Below, in pieces: positions 21,199-33,500 of a stretch of DNA of 47,110 nt; the stretch's first letter is position 1, and each line of letters starts with the position of its first letter. The stretch lies in assembly GCF_000499385.1 (NCBI RefSeq), contig NW_013653114.1, positions 1 through 47,110 of the forward strand, written 5' to 3'. A program made the translations under genes and the position numbers. The DNA is from Eimeria necatrix (lineage: Eukaryota; Apicomplexa; Conoidasida; Eucoccidiorida; Eimeriidae). The notes beneath the pieces were generated by a model. The model was given only the letters and a program-made list of their open reading frames with translations. It was not told the DNA's origin and made no database searches.

Positions 21199-23663
21199 AT
21201 GGAGAGTGCTGTTACTCAAATCGGGTGGGAAGAGTCATCTTACATTTGGGAGATCCGAGATTTCATCGACCTCCGCGAAATGGCCAAGGAGGACTGTCAG
21301 TTATTACCGCCTATGCCGAGTCTCCCTGCTAGCATTCGCCGTTCAACAACAGTGAAGATACACCGATGAATATGAAAGAAGAGAGATTCTACACTAAGTG
21401 CCTCCTCACATTATGGCTGAGAGCTGTTGTCCAGCTACACGCGGATTGCACTGCATGGATGTGAGTGACACTCACACGCGCACTTTGTCTGTGCGGTCGA
21501 ATTTGCAGCTTCCTGCTCAGCAAGCCGGTTGGAAAGTCCTGTATTCAAGTGCTTTTCACTCTGGCTATTCCCCAATGGCCAGGAGCAGCACGATTCTCTC
21601 GGTTTAATAGATCTCGCCATAATGTTTAAAGGCAAGAGAGGCTCCGTCAGAGCCAAGTGGACTGCCTGTTTCCTTGATGCAAACGGAGAAATGAGTGAGC
21701 CAAGGCACTACAGTTTCTGCATTTCAGTAGTTTAACGAGAAACGCGGTTGCTTAGGAATGCAAGCGTAGAGATGTCCCACACTACCTTGCCTCGTCTATG
21801 CGTCGAAGAACCAAAGAACTCTGTGCAGTCGTGGGCCATATGAGTTCTTCAATGGAGGCAAAAGCTCTTCGCCTGTTTCTTGAGGCGCCATCTATCTGCC
21901 CATTGCGCCGTTTTCACATTACAGTCCCTCGCACTCGTCTGGCCGATCCAGTGAAGAAGTACTCACCTGGGGGAGACGGCAGACGCTTCTCTTACGCACC
22001 TTCGCCAGAAACTCTGGACTCTTGGCTTTCCAATGGGTCGCTACGAATCTACTGTCAGGCATTTATTGCCCTAGACTGCAAGTCTGAGAGCATTTCTCAA
22101 CTGCGTAAGCGACTAGTATTGCAGTATGGCGCTAAACACATCGCTCAGCGTAAACTGAAAGCATCTAGTTTCGTCCATTGCATGTCGTTGCACGCACGCG
22201 ATTATAACGCTCTCAACAGGTTTGCTGCTGATTTTATGCGGTGCGATTCCGAAGGCCGATGCAGAGCCACGACATCTTCCGGTGCACAGCTTTGCATGCG
22301 TTTCCCACAGGCGCAACACCCGAAACACCGCCTGAGCGGCTTAAAGCTGACGTGGTCCAGTACGCTCTTCAACCCGAGTCACACGACGTTCGGGTTTGGT
22401 GCTGCAGTTCAGTGACAAGCTGTTGCCGCTTCCTTCTTGCGGCTCGATCCGCTGTGCGTTACTTCAAGATTGTACTGGCTTGTGGTAGCCTTGTCTAGGC
22501 ACTTCCCAAGATCGCAGAATCACGGCGAACGTCGTGCGTGGACCTCAACAATGTGCTTGAAGGGGACACTTCTTCTGCGGTACCTGGATCTCCCCTTTCA
22601 AGAAGTTTGTCTTCCTATTCTGTGGACTGTGGCATTATACTGCAGGTGCTACGCAAGATGCTCAACGGGCCCTTCCGAGAAGCAGAAGCAGCAGATGTTC
22701 ACTTGACGGACATTTGTCCTCAAGCTGCTCACCAAATGCTTCTTTTTATTCACACAGACACGTGCGACCTTTTCAAGGAACTGAGACGCAGTGCCTCTCT
22801 CGCAGAGAAGCAGCAACGTAGGGAAGCCCTCATGGGTCTCATCACGGCCGCAGACAAGTATGATGTGCAGGTGCGGTGGTTTAACAGCTGCTTGCAGAGC
22901 TTAAAACGGCCGAAGCCTAGGGAACATATCAGTACCGTGCCCAGAAGATTGGCAGTTGGCAGTTTCATGGTACAGTAGCCGCAGATGTCGTCGGCCCCAT
23001 TATGACTACAAAGCAGGGATACGCGAGGGACTAACATGACCACCACTGTGAAGGTGATTCCTACGGTGCAAGTTTTAGACGAAATAAGGCCTGTTTTTTT
23101 GTAACTGTGCCGGTGCGTATGGAAGGGACTGAAAGAAGAGTGTGAACAACAACTGGCCTCGCTTGTGGACGAAGACTCTGTCTTTGATGTACTGCTGTTT
23201 GCGGAGTCAAGAAACTTTACTCGCCTTCTAGACGCAGGTACTCACTGAAGTTCGAGCTTTTTGTCACAACCGTGACCCGGGCTCTTGGTGGCGCCAGTGA
23301 AGTCGATCCCTCACTGAGTGCGCAGTATGTGGGTTTCGTTGCTTCAAGTATACAGCCAAAAATATGAATTTGGATTCAAGAACAACACAGGTGTATCACG
23401 TAGATGACTACTGGGTGCATTTCTTGCCACACCAAATGGCACTAGCTTTGGAGCTACTCTGCACGCTGCTTGCAGGCCAGAAGCTATTGCAAGGAATGCC
23501 AGCTCTTCAGCTGTGGACAACCTGGCGAAGTAGACCCACTGGATATTTTAAGCACTTGGTAGCCTGTGAGACTCGAGAGAGCACAGGAGACAGCTGTAGT
23601 AACTGGGCCTACAACGATGAAACCGAAACGTTGTCTCTGTGCCCTTCAGCAGCAATCTCGTAG
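21199..23663 (+). CDS. MATH-BTB protein, SPOP-like cullin-3 adaptor (multi-exon, some junctions unresolved)
   Basis: The first ATG is at 21199 after an in-frame TGA at 21154. The MATH domain starts with SSYIWEIRDFIDLREMAKEDC (exon 1 to about 21299) and continues from about 21525 with FSLWLFPNG and VRAKWTACFLDANGEM. Its last strands are in 21925-22104 (LDSWLSNGSLRIYCQAFI). The BTB domain follows: exon 22311-22471 (TPPERLKADV...SHDVRVW...RFLLAARSAV), 22646-22870 (PFREAEAADVHLTDICPQAA, LLFIHTDT, AADKYDVQ) and 23126-23237 (GLKEECEQQLASLV, SVFDVLLFAESRNF). Spacing from the BTB DV to LAARS equals that of SPOP (22 residues). In the family, MATH binds the substrate and BTB binds CUL3. The junctions between about 21690 and 21925, and the last exon (somewhere 23490-23663), are not settled, so the end coordinate is an upper estimate. 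Confidence 0.75.
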
Positions 23664-23831
23664 TTCTGGAATTCCACAAGATGAAAGAGCGATTTCGCTG
23701 TTGTTGATCATTTAAGTAATCGACAAAAAAATGGTCATGGCCAGGATTTTGTCATTTGATCCCTTTCAATTGTAATCCTTAGCTCAATGATTTCCAGTTA
23801 GCCAACTTGACAGTCCAGAACATGTCCTCAC

Positions 23832-26287
23832 TTATTGATAGACACTTCTTAAAGGGACGAGCATGGGGTCTTCCGGCGTGAAGGCCTTAAACGTATGAGT
23901 GTCAATAAGGAAGAGATAGACTGACAAGAGCGCCGCTATGATGACGCAGAGCAGCCAGAACCCTCGGAGACCTGATCACAGCGATAATGTAGTGCACATA
24001 TGCTACATATATAGAAAGAATTGGAGGCTTTATTGGAGCTACCATAAACGGCGTATATGGGTAGTCCGGTTAGCTGAGAGAGACTGGCGTCAAGGAAGAA
24101 CAAGCATGCATTCAGGCCAAGAACAGAGCCAAGTTCCTGCCGCTGGACGAGCTTTGTCATTTGGGATGTGCAGCAGATGTACCTGTGAAAATTTCAAGTA
24201 GTGAGAAAGCGGGTTACCAAGTGCCGCAAGTAGCTGCTGCGTGATATGCCTTAATGTAATTAATACGGAACACAATAGGCCCGATGGGCTGGCCATTCAA
24301 AGCAAAATAAAGCCAGGCGGGCAGCCGCGAGTCACATCAAGCACATGCCGTACAGGAGTGCACCTCCACAGACTGAAAATCGAAGATCGGCGGTTTTTCC
24401 ATACGATATGTGAGTGTTAAGTTTTTACGGGGAGCAAGAAGCAGAAGAAGGGTCTCAGCGAGCCGAAGGTTGGGGAAGCAGAAAAGACTGATCATAAGAA
24501 TATCGACGTTCTAGATTCGTCGAAGATGAATAAAGCACTGGAGCTGACCCGCAGAAACCAAGAAGAGCAATTGGGCATGAATACTTGATGCATGCGCGAT
24601 CTCCTGAAAAGCGTGAAACGCATATTTGAGTGAGGCTGGCTTAAGTGCAACTAACCGAAGCGTGTGGCTAACAAAGGGGCGAGGATGCCTATTCGTGCCT
24701 GCCATGTTTGATTTTCTCTACGGGCGTATCCTTGTAATTGGAAGTACCTTCAGCAGCTAAGCGATAACGGCGAACGTGAGTTGATTAGCCCATTCGAATA
24801 AAAGTGCATACCATACCGATCATGACAGCCCCAATGACGGTAACGAGGATGTTGCTTTGAGCTGGCTGTCCGAGCAGCTATCGCTCTCCTGGAGCGCTCC
24901 GTTGGCATACACCTTACCGTAAGTTCTGAAAAGGTGAATTATATGAATGGCACTTGCTTCCCCTGTTTGTTAGTCAAACTGACGGTACATGTGCACGACA
25001 ATAGGCGTAAATGCGTAGCGCGCCATCAAGATCCTGAGTGCGTCCGCCGTGACCGTGTGCAGAACAGGAAAATGAGGTGGGAGTGAGCTCACGGGAAAAG
25101 CCCAACCACCATAACCACACAGCTTGAGGCACAGCTGTACGCTATAGAACGAAACCGCTGCATCTCCGCTTTCACTGAAAGGACGCCTGTGTGGCGGCAC
25201 GTGGAGATTGAACTGTCTTTAATGGACACCAAAAGAATTGGAGAGAGCTTACCAAAACCTGGCAGTCCATGCGGAGCATTGAATAGCTCGTTGAATTCAT
25301 CTGAAAAAGTTTCTCATGATTACAAACTAGAAGGCGTGGGCGTAGAAACCAGAAGCGGCAAGCACTGCTGCGGGATGGCCGACGCACCGAGCCCAAAAGC
25401 AACGAAACACCCAACGAGTTGAATCGCAGAGGCCACGATGAGCGTTCCCCTTGGCCCAATAGAGTTTGCGAGCGAGGCGCCTATTGCGCCGCCCGCAACA
25501 AGGCCAAAGCAATATGAAAGATTCAGGTACGCTAATTGTGCGGTTCGATCTCGTTCCCCAGTTTCCAAAGCAACGACCATCATCGCTGCTTGCGTTCCGT
25601 GGATCATCAGCCCAGGGATCTGGCTGATGAAAAGTGCTGGGAGGCTCGACGAAACAGCCATCTACAGCATGACACTGCATTTTAGATGCACAGCCTAAGC
25701 TAGCAGTGACTATCCACTTACCATGATGTACATGAGGCAGCAAGATGACATCGCAAGAACAAAGCTGGAGAAAATTCGGCCCTGCGGTAACAAGCTCTCG
25801 CTAGGAAATCGAATGTGAAATCGTACGCGCTTCTTGGTCCTAGCGCATCACCGATCCGCCCAAAAACTGGTGCTCCCGCAAGCTGGCACATCGAAAAAAT
25901 CCCTAGGGGGAGAGCTCAGAAACAAGTAAGCGAAACATTACATGTGAAGGCTCACCTAATACCCAGCCGTTAGCCTTTACAGCATATCGCAATAGAGCTC
26001 CTCATTCTCTTTGTTATCTATTCGCACAGCTCATCCCTTACCTGGACAGGCTGCTGGAGCTCCATAATTATGTAGGGAAGTAGTGCAATCTAAAAAATGA
26101 GATTTCCCATTCAGCGGACTGCAACGAGAAGCACTCGGCGGACCTGCATGGTAAATCCTGTTGCGTAAATAGCGAGCAAAGAGTGGCAAATGCCTAAAGG
26201 GCTTCGCGCGAAGTCTTTGAATGAAACTATTGTGAATTCGGCTCTCTGCTTGATACTCATGCTCGCGGATCTCAATGAAAAAGACAT
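23832..26287 (-). CDS. Major facilitator superfamily transporter, SLC22A18-like, about eleven exons
   Basis: Read on the minus strand. Exon 1, 26287-26144, begins MSFSLRSAS and ends at TGFTMQ. Then come exon 2, 26089-26042 (IALLPYIIMEL), a 19-nt microexon 25974-25956 (ANGWVLG), and exon 4 from 25902 with QLAGAPVFGRIGDALGPR, an MFS motif A (D-x-x-G-x-R). Exon 6, from 25661, has QIPGLMIHGTQAAMMVVALE and SYCFGLVAGGAIGASLANSIG. Later pieces include DALRILMARYAFTP (near 25000), SNILVTVIGAVMIGM (near 24830), RIGILAPLLATRFG (near 24680), CGGALLYGMCLM (24372-24336), QRQELGSVLGLNA and SQLTGLPIYAVYG (24182-24043), and a final span LLCVIIAALLSVYLFLIDT (23971-23832). From PY to PVFG the length equals human SLC22A18 as I recall it (31 residues). 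It should be a multi-span membrane carrier; the substrate is unknown. The exon 4/5 junction (25722-25870) and some middle junctions are unresolved. Confidence 0.78.
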
Positions 26288-26503
26288 TTCAGCGAAACTC
26301 AGTCTCTGCGCTTATTCTGAAATTCGCCTCGTATACACTGCCTGTCTTCTGGGAAAAAGTTTGAAGAGCCATATATTAGTAATTCATCAGGGTTCAAGTG
26401 AAAAACGTCAAAGTTCCACCGGCAGGTGTCGTGTCCACACCTGTCCACATGAGTGGCCAGGTTATCAACTTATGGTGTACCGGCACCCCGAGGACAGAAA
26501 CCG

Positions 26504-29138
26504 CTAAGTATCGGAAGAACACAGCTCGCACTTTACAGCTGAGATAATTTCCTCGTATCGCGGGTTTTTTCCAAGTTTCAATGGGTAGTCGAGGACTCCT
26601 GGGAATTCACTATCAACGACGTCCATGGACTGGCGCAGTACTTCGGCGGCCACCTCGTCTGGGCAGGAACGCCGTATTTTGGTATCTGCAAGGTCCCACG
26701 GATGACAGCTGAAGTTAAGATGTCATGCATTCAACCTGCAATTCGTTTTGTGTTGCCCATCATCTTAGTAGTGGCTGGCGGTGGTCGATCTCGCAGCTTA
26801 AGCAAACAAGTATATCACTAATATTGTGTTGGCTCTTACCAAGTGCTTGTCTGAAGTGCCTTTGGCCTGGCATACCGCTCAAAACGCCTAAAACTGGCTT
26901 CAACAAGACGAAAGGACTTTTCTGTTTCCTGTGCCTTGCTTCGTATCGCTCTAGGTAATCTATATATGCCTGAAAGCCACGAAATGCCATGCAAATACAA
27001 ACCTGCCATGGCATGTATCTTCTGTGGAACGATATTACTTCATACTTTTACCAGCCACAAGGATCAGGCTTACCAGAAGAAGGCTTCGTCTGCACTGTGC
27101 GCTTTCTGGGTTCTCTCTAGATCCTGCGTTCACATAAAACGGAGGCGCAGCTGTTTTGGTATTGCCCTGCAAAGAAGACCTTTGAGTGCCACCGCACAAC
27201 TGAGGACCGAGGCAAAATCTTCGTCGCGGTTAATACGCACTCCGGCGGTACACTGAGGCCATTTCCCAGCACTTTCCAAATCACTCACCATAAATTAGTT
27301 TGTCAGCTTGTGCGAGACAGCAAGGGTCATTCATCGCTGCTCTGCCAATCATGACCCCGTAAAGGCCGGAGTGCTGCGAGCCATTTGTTACATCGGTATC
27401 GGGAATTTGCGGGTCTTTTGCTTCGGCAGTGTCGCTGGCTTTCCATTCTCCCTTCAGCAACTGCTGAGCCAACTCCAGCGATGTCACGCCTCCGTTTAGA
27501 GAGAAATGGAGTTCAGGGAAGGCTTCTTGCAGCTCGAACACCCTGCATCAGATATGTAAGGCGTCGACTCAGACTCAGTAGGAGAGACTTAAAGTGTTCA
27601 TTGCAAAAATGCATGCGACATGCGTTGCCCCGCACCGCCGCTTCGGAGTTTCCATGCAAACGCACCTGTGGTATAGCAGAGGCGGGACAGAACGGTTCTT
27701 CTTCGGGTCCACCCCCTGTAATCAACAGCAAAAATAGATCGACACACCGTCACTGATTTGTGCATTTGTCAAAAAACTAAGAAGACAGTGTCGAGCTGGG
27801 GGTAGGCAGTACGACATATTTTCCGTGTAATCCAGGAACAGCATACTTGGAGCCATGCCTTTCTCGCATGCACGATGAAATGCTTGCATCCGCCTTGCGA
27901 AACAGTCTGAAAATACCGAAAAGCTCAATCTGCATCACTCGTCCCTATAAACTTTCAAACAGATCCATTCAAAGTGCCGCGCAACAGTTTCCGCGTGAAT
28001 TCATCTTGACTTGCATTCTGCGCAGCGGCATGAAATCTTACCTCTACAAATTGCTTCGTGAACTCGGGGGAGTCTAAGTTGTCAACTCCCAATCGACACT
28101 TCACAGTGACGGGAATCTGGACGCGTCTCTTCATTTCGTACACGATGTCTCGCACCTTCTTAGGGGACCTCATAAGGGCTGCTCCGAAGGAGCCTGGGAA
28201 AAAAAAACGCTTGCAAGCCAAAACAATCCCAGTCTTCACCATACAAGCAGGCATTGTGGGGGCTCACTTCCGTTCAAGAGGAGGACAGACTACACATAGG
28301 GCACCTCACAGAAACGAGAACTTTGGGCATTTGGATCCTAAATTGTGAAGAGAGCGCAAATTTTTACCCTTGTCAACAACACGGCAGCTTGGGCAACCAA
28401 CATTGAGATTAACTTCGTCGTAGCCAGCCAACTCCGCCCAAGTAGCCGCCTCGGCAACGTTCTGGGGATTTGAGCCGCCTGAAAGGAAAAATCTGCAGAC
28501 CCTGAATCTTTTCCACGCTGTTGATTCTTCAGGCCGAGCACGGAACCTGATGCGGGAAATGGAAGGAGTGGGTCATGTTACCAAGCTGGCAAACGATCGG
28601 ATGCTCTACGTCATCGAAGCCTGGACCAGGTAATACGCATCAGAGGAGAGCACCTTGGGGCTACTGTGTCAGATGGAATTCCCATCGGCGCAAACACGCA
28701 GCATCCAAGCTAATACACGGCAGCGGCGCTCCAAGCAAAACTAGCAGCCAAACCAAGGTGGTTTTCCAGTTGATGCGTGTTGTGCAGTATTGTGGAGTCG
28801 ACCACCATCTCCGTGTACAGGGTGCTGCGCCGTGTAATTAACCGCATGAAATTCCTGAGCATATTTGAAAGGGCTTGAAAGCGGCATGCTTAAACTACAG
28901 TCGACAAAACCGTTGGACAAGCACAAATGTGGCAAAGAACACAATTCAGAGAAAGACAGGCACGAACCCGGAACACTGCAGCATCTAGTGGGACACGCCT
29001 GCACATGTTTTCCATTACAATAATGTAACAGAGTAAAGTGACAGTGATTACTGAACCTCACCTGAAGTGTGTGTTCGATACTGCGATCATGGGCGCCACA
29101 GCGAGTAGAGAGCGTGAACAAGCTTCTGTTTCCCCCAT
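26504..29138 (-). CDS. tRNA-dihydrouridine synthase, DusA type, eleven exons
   Basis: Exons on the minus strand: 29138-29062, 28854-28754, 28620-28582, 28478-28368, 28193-28042, 27906-27847, 27715-27666, 27542-27289, 27150-27074, 26969-26840, 26685-26504. They total 1233 nt, a clean 410-aa frame. Motifs in order are LLAVAPMIAVSNTHFR (FMN-barrel start), NFMRLITRRSTLYTEMV, HPIVCQLGGSNPQ, GYDEVNLNVGCPS (the catalytic Cys region of the family), FGAALM, IPVTVKCRLGVD, HFIVHARKAWL, NRSVPPLLY, FSLNGGV, GVMIGRAAM and the C-terminal helical domain (AYIDYLERYEARH, VLGVLSGMPGQRHFRQAL). The enzyme reduces uridine to dihydrouridine in the tRNA D-loop using FMN and NADPH. The start ATG at 29138 follows an in-frame TGA with no other ATG between. 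A linker of about 25 residues (KGEWKASDTAEAKDPQIP...) interrupts the last barrel strand region. The transporter starts 217 nt downstream on the same strand. Confidence 0.92.
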
Positions 29139-30553
29139 TGTATCTATTTCATTGACCAACCATATTACCCTAGTCTTTCAGTTGATCTACAGCGCGAACA
29201 AGTTTCATGTTCGGGGGCTTTTGACGAAGTTCAACCACCGCAAGACCGCAACCCTATCGAAAATCGCCGCATCTCACTTGCCACAATAACACCAGTAAAT
29301 CAATGTCCACACATAAATTGCCGCATTAAAAATCTGTCTAAGTCAAGAGAAGCTTAGCATAAACAGCCTCTGCTGTGGGGTTCCTGCCATATGAATTGTT
29401 GGGCATCGTGCCAGGGTGGCCGGCAACGGGCTCTTCAGAGGTCGATGTATGTGACTGAACGGCCAGTTCATGGTATTTAAACAAATTCCGCAATGTTCTT
29501 TAAGCGCAAGACAGTTAGAATTTCATTTTAACTCTTCGTTTTGCACATAGAATCGAAGATTCTACATATTTAACTTCCATATGCGCACAACGCAGCATTT
29601 GCAACTCATGCCTATTATTGTGATAGGCACAATTGAGCCAGGAACAGGTAAGATTGGAAACAGAAACAAGAAAATCTAGTTGCAGCTGGATTTTCTATGG
29701 ACTGAACAAAGGTGACTATGCCTGGGCCAACTGCGCGACTGAACCGCCCCCGCTGAAGGGCTACCTTACGAAGTACCCTGCACTTCACGAAACAACCCCA
29801 CTGAAACTGTGCATGGCCTTAAAAGAGTGCTTTATTGGGATACCCAGTCCCATGACACCCATCCACAGAAGGAATTCAGCCACCAGGGCTTCAATACACA
29901 GGGCAAGTGTCCCCGTCCCAGCTTGCAGCGTTTGTCCTACCCCTGCAATAACAATTCACGTTGAATTATGGAAATTCCAGTGGTGTCTAGCTGTCACTGT
30001 GTTACGCCAACAAAGTAGCAGCGGTACTGTCACTTTTGTTCACCCCACTATCGCAGTAAACCAACCATCTACGCGCCAATGCGCCATCTTTTCCTTTTCG
30101 CAGCGAGTGTTGAAGAGAAATAACTAAATGCCCAAATGGATAGACCTTGGCTAGATACCTAATCCACTTTATCCTCCAAGCTCCAAGATGGGTATGCCCG
30201 TGTCCTGCCTCCATGAAGGCAGACAGTGCCGCAGACGTGAATCTTGCAGTAGGAAGCTATCCCACGCAGTAGGCAGAAGAGCAACCGAAATACGCTAACA
30301 AAAAATGTTTCTTTAGTGTTTTCTGCCTCTTAGTTGGACGCGCCACCGAAAGCAGCATTGCCCGAAATTCAACAAATACAAAAAAAGGATTGCGTCTTGC
30401 GGAAGAACTAACCCTTCGAAAAATTTACCAAACCTAGCCATCCGGCAGAGGAACAGTCTATGAAGGAGAATTCGGACCTGAAGAGCCATGACCATATGCT
30501 TCTGGATCACAGCCACAAAAAACCGAGCTGATACACAGCTCCCTTGGGAAGTG
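29139..30553. other. Intergenic sequence between DUS and the C2/coiled-coil gene
   Basis: A 164-codon plus-strand frame (29633-30127) shows no recognisable motif. On the minus strand about 29955-29810 encodes a hydrophobic stretch (GTLALCIEALVAEFLLWMGV) after a possible acceptor, preceded by an ATG (MAHWRVDG) near 30090. This could be a very small spliced membrane-protein gene, but I cannot support it beyond that. Nothing else is seen. Confidence 0.35.
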
Positions 30554-33500
30554 CTAGTCACGGGTTGGGGGTCCAAGAGCAGCGCAAAGATCCATAAGAA
30601 GCACTCCAGCAAAGTTTCGTGGCAGGAAGGGGGCCCTCGTTTTGCCCCGCAGCTCATCTCGTCCAAGGTCCCCCACTTTCTTTTCTTCGCAATGTCGCCG
30701 TTGATGCTGCATGCGACGCAACAGCCGCTGCTGTAATGGGTCGTGGTAACTGATATGAAAGCCTTGTAGGGTGGATAAGAGAAGCTGCAACTTAGGGTGC
30801 TGTCGCAGCAAGAGAAGCAGGCAGGTGCGTACTGCGGCAGCAGCACGAGAGTGCCAATCCAGCCTCTCAAATGCCTGCAAAAGAGGACACTGCAGCAATG
30901 CAAGCAGCTCGCTGCTACAGCAACAACGCCGCAAACGTTCCTGTACAGACAGCTGAGAAAAACGCTGGGCATGCAGCAGTTGCAAGGCTGAAGGCCAAAT
31001 GCAATCAGAAGTAGGAAATGCAACTGGTATGTTTCCGTCAAGCCTCAGTTCTCCGAATTGGGGGTTCCTATGACTCGCTGTTGCCCTCGCAAGAGCTTGG
31101 ATATTCCCAATGTCGTGACAATTGTCTCTGCAACAACTGGCAAATGGAGAAGCCAGCTGCAACCGCAGCTTTGCTTGGCTCTTCAATCCCCCTTGAGGAA
31201 GTGGAGTGGTGAACAACTGCTCCTGACATGCGTTGCAGAGGCCCCAGACTCGAAATTCCTCCTCGCTGTACAAGTCAGCGAATGGACCTGCGAGATTGCT
31301 GCACAGGGAATTAGTACAAAGCGCCCCCATCAAAGTAGACTGACGAAGGTGCTCCTGAAGAGACTGGCAGTCGATGGAAACGGGTAAGGGATGCTGCTGC
31401 TGCTGTTCTTCAGCCAGGGCACGTCTCCAAGCAGTAGAGAGCTCGTCTAGTTGCTGGAGCAGACGCTCTTGAAGGGTGTCCGCTCCATCTGAGACCTCCT
31501 TCAAGGGACTTAAAGGCAGCAATTTCTGTTCACTCTCACAGCAGTCTTTGCTGCTTGTGCTGCTGCTGTTGCTGTCAGTCCGGCGGCTGCTGTCGCTGCT
31601 GCCTCTTTTGTCAGTGGCACTGCTTGTGTGACTCTGCAGCCCATGCTTGGCTCGCTCCGGTGAGGAAGGTGCCTGCAGATCCTCCAATTGATGAGGTACC
31701 TCCAATGGCTTCACATTGGCTGGATGAAACTGTACACGCAGAAGCAAATCCCCCTGCTGAAGCAATGGCTGTTGCTGCCTCCTGCCTCCCAAGCTGCTGC
31801 GCCAGCGTAAAGGGGCCCTGTACTCCCAAGCACTGGTGAAGGAAGGCAGTGGGAGCACAGCTTCTCCAACGAAGCAGCACTTGCTGTTGTCCCTGTGCGC
31901 TGTGGTGACAGTGCTGCTGTTGCTGCTGTATTTAGTGGCCCACAACTGTGCACAGAGTGCAGCAGAAGCAGCAGCAGCAGTAGCCGCAGACGGCCAGTGA
32001 ATAGAGAAGGTAAAGGTCTCCTGCCACTGTCCGTCAGCAGAAAGGCTAGACTCCTTCTCCTCCCATTCACCAGGCCCCGTTGCACAGCGAAGTACCACTT
32101 GCAACTTGCTGCCAAACTGCAAGCCTTGTTGGGGCTGTACCGGAGCGGAGTCCGGCAGCAGCAGGTTGGCTCGCAAGACGGTAGTTTCAAGCTGGCCCTC
32201 GAAGTGCTGGTCAACCTCCACTTCTTTGGCAATAGCAGCTGCTGCAGCTGCAGCGTCCCGTAGGGCCAACTCTCTTTGCTCCCAGCTGGATACCTCTGAT
32301 GTCCTTTGCCTTTCTTGATTTTGTTCCTTCAGTTGATGGTTTTCGTTAGTCTTCAAGCGACTTAGTAGAGCCTCAAGCAGCAAACTTTCCAAATGATGGT
32401 TCAGTGTGGAGCTGCTCTTGCTTTCTTTTCCGTGGTAGGACTCCGCTGGAGGAGCCAGCTTTCGCAGGGCTTGCAGGGCCTGCTCCTGCTGCTGCTGGAG
32501 CCTATACATCAGTTCTTCTTGCTGTCGTTGTTGCTGCAGTAGCTGCTGCTGCAACTGCTCTTTCTGGTCCAACAGATGTTGCAGCAACGGATGCTCTTCC
32601 GATGGTCTCATGCTGACGCTATCTGGGCCCGTTAAGCTCATCTTTTTCTTGCACTGCTGCTCGGCTTGTTCTTTTAGCTGCCTCTGGAGGCGTTCCTCGA
32701 GCTTCCTTTCCATTTGCTGCTCCAGTTCCTCCTTCAGCTGGGCCTTCAGCTGCTGCTCAAGCCTACCCTCAGCCAACGTCTGTTGTTGCAGTTGTTGCTG
32801 TACGTGCTGCTGCATTAGTTGCTGAAGGTCATCACGAACCTGCTTCAACTGCGCCTCAAGAGTCTTTTGGGCGCCGCTTTCTTCAGCTGCGATGCGTTGC
32901 AGCTCGGCTTCTAGCTGCGCCCAGTGCTGGCCCAATTGCTGCTTCGTTTCCTCCGCAAATGCCTTCATCTGCTCTTCGTACTTTTCCCTTTCCTGCTGCA
33001 GCAATTCCATATCTGGCTGTTTCGCGATCACTTGCGTATTGTTGTCTGCAGCACCAACTGTAGCAACCGAAGAGGCATGAGCAGCACTTTCAACAGTTTT
33101 TTCTCCTGATTTTTGTCGCTGGCGTTGGAGACTTTCCTGGTAATCCCTCAAAGCAGACTGTAATTCAGCCGCATTCTCCCCCTCCTCTATAAAACGCGCT
33201 ACTGTGCGCTGCCTTTGCAGCGGCAGGCCTTCGCCAGTGCCCTTGTCGGCAGTGCTGGCCATCTTCCTGGGGGTATTAGCCGCCGACGGGATTCGAGACT
33301 CTAGACGCTGTGCCTTAGGCTGCACAGGGGAGTTTTTTTTCGGTACCTTCTCCCGCAGAACTCTGGCGACCTTTTTAGCAGCAGCTGCCTCTGCAAATGC
33401 ACCTACGGCAGCGGTAGCACCACCAGAGTCGATCTTGTTCTGCTGCTGCTGCATCCAAGAGTTTTGCATTTGCAGTTGGGCCCTCCTACGAGGGAGGTTG

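Noticed and set aside
26090..26119. A 30-nt intron at the start of the transporter gene
   Set aside because: The earlier donor after TGFTMQ gives a 54-nt intron and exactly preserves family spacing (MQ-x2-LPY), so the 30-nt reading was dropped.
29633..30127. 164-codon plus-strand ORF
   Set aside because: Composition is unremarkable, there are no motifs, and the opposite strand shows an equally plausible hydrophobic exon.
30313..31041. 242-codon minus-strand frame with hydrophobic, Cys-rich sequence
   Set aside because: Most of it overlaps the 1095-aa frame in a different phase, over Gln/Leu-rich codons that give Cys/Leu/Ser runs when shifted. The non-overlapping end (30313-30553) has no recognisable motif, though an alternative C-terminal exon is not formally excluded.
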